Counted from the first letter of the stretch, positions 43,171-52,592 are shown. The stretch: DNA of 64,000 nt from UMGS75 sp964507405 (GCA_964507405.1 CAZDPJ010000006.1:1-64000); one strand, 5' to 3'. The notes: generated by a model not told the origin, from the letters alone. Made by a program: numbers and translations.

Positions 43171-45096
43171 ATGGCTGAGTTAAATGATAAAACTAATTAC
43201 GATTCGAGTAGTATACAAGTCCTTGAAGGCATGGAAGCAGTAAGAAAAAGACCTGGTATGTACATTGGTAGTACTGGACCTAGAGGATTACACCATTTAG
43301 TATGGGAAATTGTAGATAATTCTGTCGATGAAGCACTAGCAGGCTTTTGTAATGAAATTGATGTCGAAATATTGCCAGATAATATAATTTGTGTTACGGA
43401 TAATGGGCGTGGTATGCCCACAGATATTCATCCAAAAACACATGTTTCAGCAACAGAAACCATCTTTACTGTGCTTCATGCAGGTGGTAAATTTGACAGT
43501 AATACATACAAAGTTTCTGGTGGTTTACACGGTGTAGGTGCATCTGTTGTTAATGCTTTAAGTGAATGGCTTGAGGTCTATGTTAATCGTGGTGGTAAGA
43601 AATTTTATCAAAAGTATAGAAGGGGTGTTCCTGAAACGCCACTTCAAACTATCGGCGAGACAAACATAACTGGGACAACTGTTAGGTTTAAGGCTGATGG
43701 AGAAATCTTTAGAGAAACGGTAGAGTATGATTATGAGACATTAAGACAAAGACTCCAAGAACTAGCTTTCTTAAATAAAGGCATTAAGCTTAATGTTACT
43801 GATTCTAGAAATCCAGACAATATCAAAAAAGAAGAATATCATTATGATGGTGGTATTTCTGAATATGTTAAATATTTGAATAGAAATAAAAAACCATTGC
43901 ACAGTGATGTTATTGTTGTGGATGAAGAAGTTGAAGGAAGCGTAATTGAAATAGCCTTCCAATATACAGAAGACTATAGTTGTGTTATAAGATCCTTTAC
44001 TAATAATATTATTAACCAAGAAGGTGGAACTCATGAAGAAGGTTTTAGAACCAGCCTTACTCGTATTCTAAATAACTATGGTAAAACGTCTAATATCTTT
44101 AAAAAAGACGAAATATTTACAGGTGATGATGTTCGTGAAGGACTAACTGCTATTGTTTCTTGTAAGATTAGTGACCCTCAATTTGAAGGACAAACTAAAA
44201 CTAAACTTGGAAATACAGAGGTTAGAAGGATTGTTTCACAAGCTATGTCTGATAAATTAGAAGCCTATTTGTTAGAAAATCCTGCTACTGCAAGACTCAT
44301 TGTCGAAAAAGGTGTTCTTGCTTTAAGAGCTCGTATCGCGGCAAAAAAAGCTAGAGAAGCAACGAGAAGAAAGAGCCCTTTAGATATGCTTGACTTTGCT
44401 TCAAAACTATCAGATTGCCGTACAAAAGACCCTGCACTTGCTGAAATGTACATCGTCGAAGGTGACTCTGCCGGTGGATCTGCTAAGCAAGGCAGAGATA
44501 GTTATTACCAAGCTATCCTCCCTCTACGTGGAAAAGTATTGAATGTTGAAAAAGCTTCAGCTCATAAGATTCTTAGCAACAACGAAATTATTTCAATTAT
44601 TCAAGCAATAGGCACAGGAATAGAAAAAGAATTCAAAATTGAGAATGCTAGATATCATAAAATAGTCATTATGACCGATGCCGATGTCGATGGTGCACAT
44701 ATTAGAATATTGTTATTAACATTCTTCTATCGCTTTATGAGACCTCTTATTGAAAATGGTTATGTTTATGTTGCACAACCTCCTTTATATAAGATTCAAA
44801 AAGCGAAAAAGATCAATTATGCATATAGTGATGAAGAAAAAGATGAAATTGTAAATGAAATGAGTAAAATTCCTGGAAGAGTTGATATTCAACGTTATAA
44901 AGGTCTAGGAGAAATGAACGCAGAACAATTATGGGAAACAACAATGGACCCTAAATATCGTACTTTATTACAAGTTACGATGGAAGATAGTGAAAAAGCA
45001 GCAAAAATATTTGCGGATTTAATGGGTGAAGATGTAGAACCAAGACGTAGATTTATCGAAGAAAATGCTGTCTTTGTTCAAAATTTAGACGTATAG
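43171..45096 (+). CDS. gyrB: DNA gyrase subunit B
   Basis: The ATPase subunit of gyrase, which introduces negative supercoils. The 641 residues show the GHKL motifs EIVDNSVDEALAGF, DNGRGMP and GGLHGVGASVVNALS, then the Toprim domain with EGDSAGGSA and TDADVDGAHI, and the tail RRRFIEENA. An AGGAGG site precedes ATG 43171. The parE paralogue is similar, but the position before gyrA near dnaN makes gyrB certain. Confidence 0.98.
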   Translation: MAELNDKTNYDSSSIQVLEGMEAVRKRPGMYIGSTGPRGLHHLVWEIVDNSVDEALAGFCNEIDVEILPDNIICVTDNGRGMPTDIHPKTHVSATETIFTVLHAGGKFDSNTYKVSGGLHGVGASVVNALSEWLEVYVNRGGKKFYQKYRRGVPETPLQTIGETNITGTTVRFKADGEIFRETVEYDYETLRQRLQELAFLNKGIKLNVTDSRNPDNIKKEEYHYDGGISEYVKYLNRNKKPLHSDVIVVDEEVEGSVIEIAFQYTEDYSCVIRSFTNNIINQEGGTHEEGFRTSLTRILNNYGKTSNIFKKDEIFTGDDVREGLTAIVSCKISDPQFEGQTKTKLGNTEVRRIVSQAMSDKLEAYLLENPATARLIVEKGVLALRARIAAKKAREATRRKSPLDMLDFASKLSDCRTKDPALAEMYIVEGDSAGGSAKQGRDSYYQAILPLRGKVLNVEKASAHKILSNNEIISIIQAIGTGIEKEFKIENARYHKIVIMTDADVDGAHIRILLLTFFYRFMRPLIENGYVYVAQPPLYKIQKAKKINYAYSDEEKDEIVNEMSKIPGRVDIQRYKGLGEMNAEQLWETTMDPKYRTLLQVTMEDSEKAAKIFADLMGEDVEPRRRFIEENAVFVQNLDV

Positions 45097-45112
45097 GAGG
45101 TGAAATATATCC

Positions 45113-47788
45113 ATGTTTGATGAAAAAGATGATGAACTTCTTGAAGAAGATGAAAATACATCTGAAGAACAAGTTGAAAATGAAGAAGAAGATAATTCTG
45201 ATGATGGTAAAGATGAATTATTATTAGAAGAAAAAGTGGATAAAGTTTTACCAATCCAAATTGAAGGAGAAGTACAAAACTCCTTCTTAAGTTATGCGAT
45301 GAGTGTTATTGTATCCCGTGCATTACCAGATGTTAGAGATGGATTAAAGCCTGTACAAAGAAGAATTTTATATGCGATGAGCACTTTAGGTATTTATAGT
45401 GATAAACAACATAAGAAAAGTGCTCGTATCGTCGGTGACGTAATAGGTAAATACCACCCACATGGTGATAGTGCTGTTTATGAAGCAATGGTAAGAATGG
45501 CTCAAGACTTTAGTTATCGTTATCCACTTGTTGACGGACACGGAAACTTTGGTTCTGTCGATGGCGATGGTGCAGCCGCAATGCGTTATACCGAAGCAAG
45601 AATGTCTAAACTTGCTAGTGAAATGTTAAGAGATATTAATAAAAATACTGTTGATTTCCAAGATAACTATGACGGTACCGAACAAGAACCAGCCGTACTT
45701 CCTGCAAGATATCCTAATTTACTTGTTAATGGTGCAAGTGGTATTGCTGTTGGTATGGCAACAAACATTCCTACTCATAATTTAACTGAAGTTATAGCTG
45801 GTACTTTAGCGTTAATTGAAAATCCTAATATGTCAATTGAACAATTGATGGAATATATTCCTGCCCCAGATTTCCCTACTGGTGGCATAATTATGGGATT
45901 AAATAACGTTAAAAAAGCATATTTAACAGGTATGGGTGTTGTTACTGTTAGAGCTAAAGTTAAAGTATCAACAATGGCTAATGGTAAAAAAGAAATAATT
46001 ATTACTGAAATCCCATATCAAGTTAATAAATCTAAATTAATAAAACGTATAGCAGATGTTCATAAAGAAAAAATAATAGAAGGTATTACTGATTTACGTG
46101 ATGAATCTTCTAGAAAAGGTATGAGAATTGTTATTGAATTACGTAAAGATGCAAATGTCAACGTTATTTTAAATAATTTATATCGTCATACGGCAATGCA
46201 AACTTCATATAGTGTTAATATGATTGCTCTAGATAAAGGTCAACCTCGTGTAATGAATCTAAAACAAATTCTTGAATGTTATATTGAACATCAAGTTGAA
46301 GTTATTACAAGAAGAACAGAATATGATCTAGAAAAAGCAAAAAACAGATTACATATTGTTCAAGGTTTGTTGATTGCTCTTGCTAATATTGATGAAGTTG
46401 TTGATGTAATTAAGAAATCTGCTACACCTGAACTTGCTATTTCTCAATTAATATCTAAATTCTTATTAACAGATATTCAAGCAAAAGCTATTCTAGATAT
46501 GAAACTTCAACGTTTAACTGGTCTAGAAATAGAAAAATTAACTTCAGAAGCAAGAGATTTAGAACAACTTGTTGATTATTTAGAAGGAATTCTAAGTAGT
46601 CATGAAAAGAAAATGTCAATTATAGTTTCTGAATTAAGTGAAATTCAAGCTAAATATGGCGACGAAAGACGTAGTGAAATTGATTTAAGTGAAGATTTAG
46701 AAGTCGAAGATGAAGCATTAATTCCTGAAGAAGATGTAATTATAACAATAACTAATAAAGGTTATATAAAACGTTTAAATGTAGCTACTTACAAAACACA
46801 AAAACGTGGTGGTAAAGGAATTACAGGAACAAAAATGCAAGAAGATGACTTTGTAGAGAAAATGATTTATACTTCTTCTCATGATACATTATTGTTCTTT
46901 AGTAATTTTGGTAAAGTTTATGCCTTAAAAGCATATCAAATACCAGTATCAAGTAGAACCGCAAAAGGACTTCCAATTGTTAATTTATTGAAGTTTGATG
47001 CTGAAGAAACATTAGCAGCTGTAATTAATGTAAAATCATTAGATGAAGAAGGTTATGTTGTGTTCGCTACTAAGAAAGGTAATATTAAGAAAACTGCCTT
47101 GGTTCAATATAAAAATATTAGAAGTACTGGTATAAGAGCAATTATTCTTAGCGAAGGTGACGAATTAGTTGAAGTTGTTAGAACAAATGGTACCCAAGAT
47201 ATTATCTTTGGTGCATCAAATGGTAAAGCATCAAGATTTAATGAAGCTGCTGTTAGACCAACAAACCGTGCCGCAAGCGGTGTAAAAGCATTGAAATTTG
47301 ATGAAAATGATAAAACTGTAGGACTTGCTGTTGTTAATTCTGATGATGACGAAATAATAGTTATTACATCAAAAGGATATGGAAAAAGAACAAGTGCTAA
47401 AGAATTCTTAGTTAAAGGTAGAAATGGTAAAGGAGTTAAATATATGAACATCACAGAAAAGAGTGGTGAACCTGTATGTCTTGCTCCATCTACTGTTAAT
47501 GATGATTTAATTGTTGTAACTGATGGTGGTATGGTTATTAGAACTCATATGGATGATATTTCAATTATTGGTCGTGATACACAAGGTGTTAAAATAATAA
47601 GACTAAATGATGGTCAAAATGTTGCATCTATTGCAGTTGTACCACGCGGCGATGATGAAGAAGAAATGACTCCTGAAGAAATTGCTAATGCTGAAAATCA
47701 AGAAAGATTATTACAATTAGAAAAAGAACTTTTAACTGATGAAGAAGAAGAAACTACTTCTGAAGACGAAAATGAAGAGTTAAAATAA
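45113..47788 (+). CDS. gyrA: DNA gyrase subunit A with acidic N-terminal extension
   Basis: The DNA-cleaving subunit of gyrase. The 891 residues show the QRDR segment HPHGDSAVYEAMVRM (with Ser and Glu at the common quinolone-resistance positions), the catalytic Tyr in AAMRYTE and a C-terminal beta-pinwheel with the GyrA box QKRGGKG. About 48 acidic residues (DDELLEEDENTSEEQ and onward) precede the usual start, and the last 50 are again acidic. An AGGAGG site at 45097-45102 supports this start. It is 16 bases from gyrB. Confidence 0.97.
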   Translation: MFDEKDDELLEEDENTSEEQVENEEEDNSDDGKDELLLEEKVDKVLPIQIEGEVQNSFLSYAMSVIVSRALPDVRDGLKPVQRRILYAMSTLGIYSDKQHKKSARIVGDVIGKYHPHGDSAVYEAMVRMAQDFSYRYPLVDGHGNFGSVDGDGAAAMRYTEARMSKLASEMLRDINKNTVDFQDNYDGTEQEPAVLPARYPNLLVNGASGIAVGMATNIPTHNLTEVIAGTLALIENPNMSIEQLMEYIPAPDFPTGGIIMGLNNVKKAYLTGMGVVTVRAKVKVSTMANGKKEIIITEIPYQVNKSKLIKRIADVHKEKIIEGITDLRDESSRKGMRIVIELRKDANVNVILNNLYRHTAMQTSYSVNMIALDKGQPRVMNLKQILECYIEHQVEVITRRTEYDLEKAKNRLHIVQGLLIALANIDEVVDVIKKSATPELAISQLISKFLLTDIQAKAILDMKLQRLTGLEIEKLTSEARDLEQLVDYLEGILSSHEKKMSIIVSELSEIQAKYGDERRSEIDLSEDLEVEDEALIPEEDVIITITNKGYIKRLNVATYKTQKRGGKGITGTKMQEDDFVEKMIYTSSHDTLLFFSNFGKVYALKAYQIPVSSRTAKGLPIVNLLKFDAEETLAAVINVKSLDEEGYVVFATKKGNIKKTALVQYKNIRSTGIRAIILSEGDELVEVVRTNGTQDIIFGASNGKASRFNEAAVRPTNRAASGVKALKFDENDKTVGLAVVNSDDDEIIVITSKGYGKRTSAKEFLVKGRNGKGVKYMNITEKSGEPVCLAPSTVNDDLIVVTDGGMVIRTHMDDISIIGRDTQGVKIIRLNDGQNVASIAVVPRGDDEEEMTPEEIANAENQERLLQLEKELLTDEEEETTSEDENEELK

Positions 47789-47810
47789 AAAGAGCCTTTT
47801 TTGGCTCTTT
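47789..47810 (+). terminator. gyrA terminator
   Basis: A perfect 8-bp stem AAAGAGCC/GGCTCTTT with a T-rich loop, directly after the stop and followed by CTTTTTC. Confidence 0.9.
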
Positions 47811-47824
47811 CTTTTTCAAAAAAG

Positions 47825-47853
47825 TTGACTTTTTAAAATATCTGTAATATAAT
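47825..47853 (+). promoter_or_regulatory. serS promoter
   Basis: TTGACT (47825-47830), 17-base spacer, TATAAT (47848-47853). Confidence 0.8.
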
Positions 47854-47859
47854 AAATTA

Positions 47860-48095
47860 AACCAATGATTTGGATTAGTAACATAATAATATATTTTCAG
47901 AGATTTAGTGGATGGTGTGAACTAAAAATATGATTATGTGAATCTGCCAATGAGGTAGTATCGAAAGAATACTCGGAATGCAACCGTTATAATGCAAAAA
48001 GAAGTGTGAGTATAACTCAAATAAGGGTGGTACCGCGGAATCTAGAGATTTCGTCCCTTTTGTAAAGCCAAATTCTTTACAGAAGGGCTTTTATT
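47860..48095 (+). promoter_or_regulatory. T-box riboswitch of serS
   Basis: The T-box AAGGGTGGTACCGCGG lies at 48023-48038. The terminator is a stem CCCTT-TTGTAAAG with CTTTACA-GAAGGG (about 48055-48087) and a CTTTTATT tract. A plausible Ser specifier TCT lies in GTGAATCTGCC (about 47938-47948). Uncharged tRNA-Ser would allow serS transcription. It fills the 345-base space between gyrA and serS. Confidence 0.92.
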
Positions 48096-48133
48096 ATATT
48101 TTATATTTAAAATTCATTTTGGAGGAAAAGAAA

Positions 48134-49429
48134 ATGTTAGATATTAAATTAATTAGAGATAATGTAGAAGAAGTTATTAGAAGACTTAATACTAGAGGCG
48201 GAGATTTTTCTTACTTAAGAGATTTAAAAGCAAAAGATGAAAGAAAAAGAGAGTTATTAGTAGAAGTAGAAAATTTAAAAAGTGAAAGAAATCAAAAAAG
48301 CAAATTAATTGGTGAAATTAAAAGAAACAAAGGCAATGCTGACGAAGTAATGGCTAGTGTTGCTCATATTGGTGATGAAATTAAAAATCTAGAAGCTGAA
48401 TTATCTACATTAGATGAAGATATTCGAAATATGTTATTAACTACACCTAATTTAGTCGCTTTAGATACTAAAGTTGGTAAAGATGAAACTGAAAACAGAG
48501 AAATTAGAAAATTTAAAGAACCTACAAAGTTTGATTTTGAACCTAAAGATCATACAGAACTTGCTGAAAATTTAGGAATCCTTGATTTTGAAAGAGCAGC
48601 AAAGATAACAGGTGCTAGATTTGTTATTTATAAAGGTCTAGGCGCAAGACTTGAAAGAAGTCTAATTGCTTTCATGATGGATTTACACTCAAAGAAACAT
48701 GGATATACAGAAGTAATGCCTCCTTATATCGTTAATGGTGCAAGTATGCTAGGTACTGGTCAATTTCCTAAATTTAAAGATGATGCTTATAAAGTAAGTG
48801 CTGGTCAAGGTGATGATTTTGATTGGTATTTAAACCCTACAGCAGAAGTTCCTACAATAAATATGTATCGTGATGAAATAATTGATGGTAGTTTATTGCC
48901 TCTTAAATATTGTTCATATACAACAGCCTTTAGAGCAGAAGCTGGTAGTGCAGGTAGAGATACAAAAGGTATATTAAGACAACATCAATTTAATAAAGTT
49001 GAATTAATTAAATTTACAAAACCTGAAGATTCATATGATGAATTAAATAAAATGTTATTAAATTCAGAAGAAGTATTAAAACAATTAGATATACCTTATC
49101 ATGTAGTTGAATTATGTACAGGTGATATGGGATTTGGTATGGCAAAAACATATGATATTGAAGTATGGTTACCAGGGCAAAACAAATATCGTGAAATTGG
49201 TTCAATAAGCAATGCTGAGGATTTCCAAGCAAGAAGAGCAAATATTAGATTTAAGAGAACTAAAGATTCAAAACCTGAATTAGTACATACTTTAAATGGT
49301 TCTGGTCTTGCTGTCGGAAGAACTGTAATTGCGATTCTTGAAAATTATCAACAAGCTGATGGCAGTATTAAAATTCCAGAAGTATTAGTTCCATATATGG
49401 GAGTAACTGAAATTAGAAAAGAAAAATAA
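48134..49429 (+). CDS. serS: Seryl-tRNA synthetase
   Basis: Charges tRNA-Ser (and Sec tRNA where present). The 431 residues start MLDIKLIRDN, form the long antiparallel coiled-coil arm (about 27-105), then the class II core: motif 2 TTAFRAEAGSAGRDTKGILRQHQF, and motif 3 LNGSGLAVGRTVIAI. A GGAGGA site (48120-48125) fixes ATG 48134. It follows gyrA, as in many Firmicutes. Confidence 0.98.
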   Translation: MLDIKLIRDNVEEVIRRLNTRGGDFSYLRDLKAKDERKRELLVEVENLKSERNQKSKLIGEIKRNKGNADEVMASVAHIGDEIKNLEAELSTLDEDIRNMLLTTPNLVALDTKVGKDETENREIRKFKEPTKFDFEPKDHTELAENLGILDFERAAKITGARFVIYKGLGARLERSLIAFMMDLHSKKHGYTEVMPPYIVNGASMLGTGQFPKFKDDAYKVSAGQGDDFDWYLNPTAEVPTINMYRDEIIDGSLLPLKYCSYTTAFRAEAGSAGRDTKGILRQHQFNKVELIKFTKPEDSYDELNKMLLNSEEVLKQLDIPYHVVELCTGDMGFGMAKTYDIEVWLPGQNKYREIGSISNAEDFQARRANIRFKRTKDSKPELVHTLNGSGLAVGRTVIAILENYQQADGSIKIPEVLVPYMGVTEIRKEK

Positions 49430-49451
49430 AAAGGCTATTTTTAGCCTTTTT
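49428..49451. terminator. Shared terminator of serS and the HIT gene
   Basis: A 10-bp stem AAAAAGGCTA/TAGCCTTTTT between convergent genes, with T runs on both strands; it overlaps both stop codons. Confidence 0.85.
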
Positions 49452-49848
49452 ATTTTATAAGTTGTTCTTGAATATCTTTTAATAAATCAAAATTAGGTTC
49501 TGTTTGTTTAGGTTCAAGTACTAATCCATCATTTTCATATCTAGGAATAACATGAATATGAAAATGCATTACTGTTTGCCCCGCAAGAGTTCCGCTATTA
49601 TTTAGAATGTTAACACTGGAAACATTTAATTTTTCTTTTAAAAGTAAAGAAACATGTTTAACTGCTTTAGTAATTTCTTCTAAATACTTTTCATCTACAT
49701 CAAAAATATTTTCAAAATGTTTTTTAGGAACAATCAATGTATGACCTTTAGTACTTGCGTTAATATCTAAAAAACATAATACATAATCATTTTCATAAAT
49801 TTTAAAAGAAGAAATGTCACCATTAATTATATTACAAAATACACACAT
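49450..49848 (-). CDS. HIT-family hydrolase (Hit/HinT-like)
   Basis: A 132-residue nucleotide-binding hydrolase, probably acting on AMP-lysine or dinucleoside polyphosphates. It has the start CVFCNIINGDI with a possible zinc Cys pair, and the His triad HFHIHVIPR near residues 97-105. ATG 49848 is preceded by GAGGTGAT; longer starts are less likely. It is monocistronic and convergent with serS. Confidence 0.92.
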   Translation of the reverse strand: MCVFCNIINGDISSFKIYENDYVLCFLDINASTKGHTLIVPKKHFENIFDVDEKYLEEITKAVKHVSLLLKEKLNVSSVNILNNSGTLAGQTVMHFHIHVIPRYENDGLVLEPKQTEPNFDLLKDIQEQLIK

Positions 49849-49930
49849 ATATATCACCTCAAAAATATTTTATCAAAAAATAATTAAAAATTAATGAAAT
49901 ATGCTAAACTTTTATTAAGAGGTGATTAAA

Positions 49931-50683
49931 ATGGGTGTTAAATATGTTGCTCATCGAGGCGGTAAAATATATGGTGGAGTTGAAAATACATTAGAAGCTT
50001 TTTTAGGAGGAGTTAAGTCTGGTGCGGATGCATTAGAATGTGATGTGCGAGTTACAAGTGACTTAGTTTATGTAATACATCATGATTCTACATTTGAAAA
50101 ACTAACAAAAGAAAGTAATAATCCAACTTGTATGGATGTTAATCAATCAACTTATGATGAATTAAAAGAGGTTGAACTTGTTCAATCATATAAAGATAAA
50201 ACATATACAGGAAAAATTCTTCTTTTTTCTAAATATTTAGAAATATGTAGAGATAATAATGTAATTCCAGTTGTTGAATTAAAATGGACTAATGGTATTT
50301 ATTCAGATAATGCAGATGAGAATAACTTTAATTATAGTAATTTAGATAAAGTAATAACAATGTTAAAAGAATATCAATTATTTGATAAAGTATATGTTAT
50401 TTCGTTTATGAAGGGCTGTCTTGAATATTTAAGAAAAAAATATCCAACTATTAAACTTCAATGGTTATGCTATAAAGATATCGAACAAAACCTAGATTGG
50501 TGTGTAAAAAACAATATTAGTTTAGATGTAGAACATAGTGTTTGTACTAAAGAAATGATATCTACAATGCATAGTAATGGTTTACTTGTAAATATTTGGA
50601 CAATGAATGACGAAACACTTTTATCTAAATATATAGATATGGGTGTTGATATGATAACAAGTGATTGGATAATAAGAAAATAA
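49931..50683 (+). CDS. Glycerophosphodiester phosphodiesterase
   Basis: A 250-residue cytosolic GDPD that splits glycerophosphodiesters into glycerol-3-phosphate and an alcohol. It has the opening AHRGG, ENTLEAF, ECDVRVTSD and VIHHDSTF (metal and catalytic His residues), and the closing NIWTMNDE and MITSDW. The GAGGTGAT site fixes ATG 49931. No signal peptide is present. It is monocistronic. Confidence 0.93.
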   Translation: MGVKYVAHRGGKIYGGVENTLEAFLGGVKSGADALECDVRVTSDLVYVIHHDSTFEKLTKESNNPTCMDVNQSTYDELKEVELVQSYKDKTYTGKILLFSKYLEICRDNNVIPVVELKWTNGIYSDNADENNFNYSNLDKVITMLKEYQLFDKVYVISFMKGCLEYLRKKYPTIKLQWLCYKDIEQNLDWCVKNNISLDVEHSVCTKEMISTMHSNGLLVNIWTMNDETLLSKYIDMGVDMITSDWIIRK

Positions 50684-50698
50684 GGTACATATGTACCT
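50683..50698. terminator. Hairpin between GDPD and gerQ
   Basis: A perfect 16-base palindrome AGGTACATATGTACCT between convergent genes, with TCTTTT to the right and a T-rich tract on the minus strand. It is short but placed exactly at the junction. Confidence 0.55.
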
Positions 50699-50703
50699 CT
50701 TTT

Positions 50704-51030
50704 CTATTCTTGGTAAGGATATTCATAATTTAATTCTTCATCAAAAGTTACATAAGATAAATAGATTGTTAATAATAAATATCTTATACCTGTTTGAGGG
50801 TCTTTTAAAATAATATGGTCTTTACCAGCTGCCTCAATTGTTCCTTTAAAGATTTTAGAACCCCATTGGCTTCCTTCAAAACTCATATATACAGTTGCCA
50901 GTTTTCCACGGTTAAGACGTAAAATATTTTCAATATATGATTGTTCTAAAAAAGGATTTTGAGTTTGTACTTGTGGTTGAAATCCATATGGATTATAAAA
51001 ACCATAAGGTTGTTGATAGTTAATTGTCAT
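50704..51030 (-). CDS. gerQ: Spore coat/germination protein GerQ
   Basis: A 108-residue coat protein needed for CwlJ localisation and DPA-triggered germination. The Tyr/Gln/Pro-rich N-terminus is followed by the conserved domain YIENILRLNRGKLATVYMSF, then IFKGTIEAAGKDHIILKDP and LLLTIYLSYVTFDEE. An AGGAGG-like site precedes ATG 51030. It follows cwlJ in the same direction, as in spore-forming Bacilli. Confidence 0.93.
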   Translation of the reverse strand: MTINYQQPYGFYNPYGFQPQVQTQNPFLEQSYIENILRLNRGKLATVYMSFEGSQWGSKIFKGTIEAAGKDHIILKDPQTGIRYLLLTIYLSYVTFDEELNYEYPYQE

Positions 51031-51078
51031 ATAAGCCTCCTTGATAATATATATGTATTTAGTTTTTAAAATATGTTA

Positions 51079-51498
51079 TTAATAACAATTTTCTGATTCT
51101 ACTGGACTATAAAAACAATGAGATTTGTACTTTCCAGTATTCCACTGGCCATACCACTGAGCACTACAATCAGAGTTTGATGAATTATAAAACCAAAGTG
51201 CTCGAGAGGCAGGATGAAATTGTTCACCTTTTATTACTTTACGAGCTAATCTTATATCTTTTTGTCTTGCTGCTTGATAAAAGTATGAATATAATGTTGA
51301 TTCAAAACCGCCAGGATGTTGATAGACCATTTGTTCTACGGTTGAAATATTAGTAAAATCTAAACATTTCGCACGAACCCGGTTAACACCAACATTTCCA
51401 ACCATCAACATTCCAAGTTCACCCTCAGCTTCAGCTTCTGCTCTCATTAGTCTAGCTAATAATTTAACTTCCTTTTCGTTACATGCAATAATTCCCAT
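51079..51498 (-). CDS. cwlJ: Spore cortex-lytic hydrolase CwlJ
   Basis: Degrades cortex peptidoglycan during germination. The 139 residues form one SleB/CwlJ hydrolase domain with the probable catalytic Glu in RLMRAEAEAEGELGM, then VGNVGVNRV and the closing SALWFYN-type region. There is no signal peptide, unlike SleB, which fits the coat-located CwlJ. The GAGGTG site fixes ATG 51498. It pairs with gerQ 48 bases downstream. Confidence 0.93.
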   Translation of the reverse strand: MGIIACNEKEVKLLARLMRAEAEAEGELGMLMVGNVGVNRVRAKCLDFTNISTVEQMVYQHPGGFESTLYSYFYQAARQKDIRLARKVIKGEQFHPASRALWFYNSSNSDCSAQWYGQWNTGKYKSHCFYSPVESENCY

Positions 51499-51600
51499 AA
51501 TACACCTCATTAAATAATATCTCTAAATTTTTAAAAATATGCTAATAAAATGCTAAAAAATTAAAATTAGGTTATAATATTATCAATAAAGGTGATTTAA

Positions 51601-52065
51601 ATGGAAACATGTAATGGTAATTGTAATAGTTGCAATACAGATTGTTTAAAGAAATGTCCTATCTGTTATGCGAACTCAGTTAAAGTCCCAATAAAGACTG
51701 CTCTTTCAATTTTAAAAGATAATAGTTTAATTGATGAAACTGAAGATATATATATGTGTTTAAATAAAAAATGTGATGTTACGTATTTTAATAATAAATA
51801 TGCATATAGTAAAGATGAATTAAAAGTACCTGTTTGGTTTAAACAAGAACTTAAAGATATGATAGTTTGTTATTGTTATAATATAACTTTATCAGAAATT
51901 GAAAAGGTTGTAAAAGAAGAACATATATATACTAGAGAAGGTATAATAAAATATTTAAATAAAGACAAATTAGAAAAAGATTGTATACATAAAAATCCTA
52001 TAGGTAAAGATTGTGAACAATTATTTGAAAATGCAATATTATTTTCGAGAGGTACAGATGAATGA
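51601..52065 (+). CDS. CopZ-like Zn/Fe-S Cys-rich protein
   Basis: A 154-residue protein resembling the N-terminal part of CopZ-type metallochaperones. The very Cys-rich start (C4, C8, C11, C15) is followed by a zinc site (C19, C22, C53, C58). A BFD-like [2Fe-2S] motif VCYCYNIT (C90, C92) then pairs with two later cysteines in KDCIHKNPIGKDC. The copper-binding HMA domain of CopZ is missing, so copper delivery is doubtful. It ends in TGA overlapping the ppa ATG by four bases, so it is coupled to pyrophosphatase. Confidence 0.75.
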   Translation: METCNGNCNSCNTDCLKKCPICYANSVKVPIKTALSILKDNSLIDETEDIYMCLNKKCDVTYFNNKYAYSKDELKVPVWFKQELKDMIVCYCYNITLSEIEKVVKEEHIYTREGIIKYLNKDKLEKDCIHKNPIGKDCEQLFENAILFSRGTDE

Positions 52066-52592
52066 ATATTTGGCATGATATAAATAAAAATAGAATTAAT
52101 GTTGATGATTTTGTTGCGGTTATAGAAATAAGCAAAGGCAGTAAGAAAAAATATGAATTAGATAAAGAAACTGGATTAATAATTCTAGATCGAATTCTTT
52201 ATACTTCTACTCATTATCCCGCAAATTATGGTTTTATTCCCCGCACTTATGCTGGTGATGAAGATCCACTTGATGTACTTGTCTTATGTAGTGAAGACTT
52301 AGAACCAATGAGTTTAGTTAGATGCTATCCTGTTGGTGTAGTAAGAATGATTGATAATAATGCTAAAGATGATAAGATAATTGCTATTCCATTTAAAGAC
52401 CCTAACTGGAATACATATGAAAAAATTGAGGATTTACCTCCTCATCTTTCAGAAGAAATAGAACATTTTTTTCAAGTATATAAAAATCTTGAACATAAAA
52501 AGACAACAAATATCGAAGTTTTAGGAAAAGATAAAGCTATAGAAATTATTAAAGATAGTATTGAAAACTATGAAAAAAAGTATAATAGATAA
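52062..52592 (+). CDS. ppa: Inorganic pyrophosphatase, family I
   Basis: Hydrolyses PPi and pulls biosynthetic reactions forward. The 176 residues have the family I signature DEDPLDVLV with metal-binding Asp residues, YPANYGFIP, and KDPNWNTYEKIEDLP. Bacillus uses the unrelated family II enzyme; family I is common in Mollicutes and clostridia. A GAGAGG site lies within the preceding gene. Confidence 0.96.
   Translation: MNIWHDINKNRINVDDFVAVIEISKGSKKKYELDKETGLIILDRILYTSTHYPANYGFIPRTYAGDEDPLDVLVLCSEDLEPMSLVRCYPVGVVRMIDNNAKDDKIIAIPFKDPNWNTYEKIEDLPPHLSEEIEHFFQVYKNLEHKKTTNIEVLGKDKAIEIIKDSIENYEKKYNR

Noticed and set aside
37441..43171. parS site (TGTTTCACGTGAAACA-like) near the origin
   Set aside because: I read through the region and saw no sequence close to the consensus.
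45113..45260. Acidic GyrA N-terminus as a mis-called start
   Set aside because: An AGGAGG site stands at proper distance before ATG 45113 and no comparable site precedes a later ATG, so the long form is kept, with a caveat.
51601..52065. Mycoplasma genetic code (UGA = Trp)
   Set aside because: UGA ends this gene in a normal ATGA overlap with ppa, Trp is encoded by TGG throughout, and reading frames are complete under the standard code.
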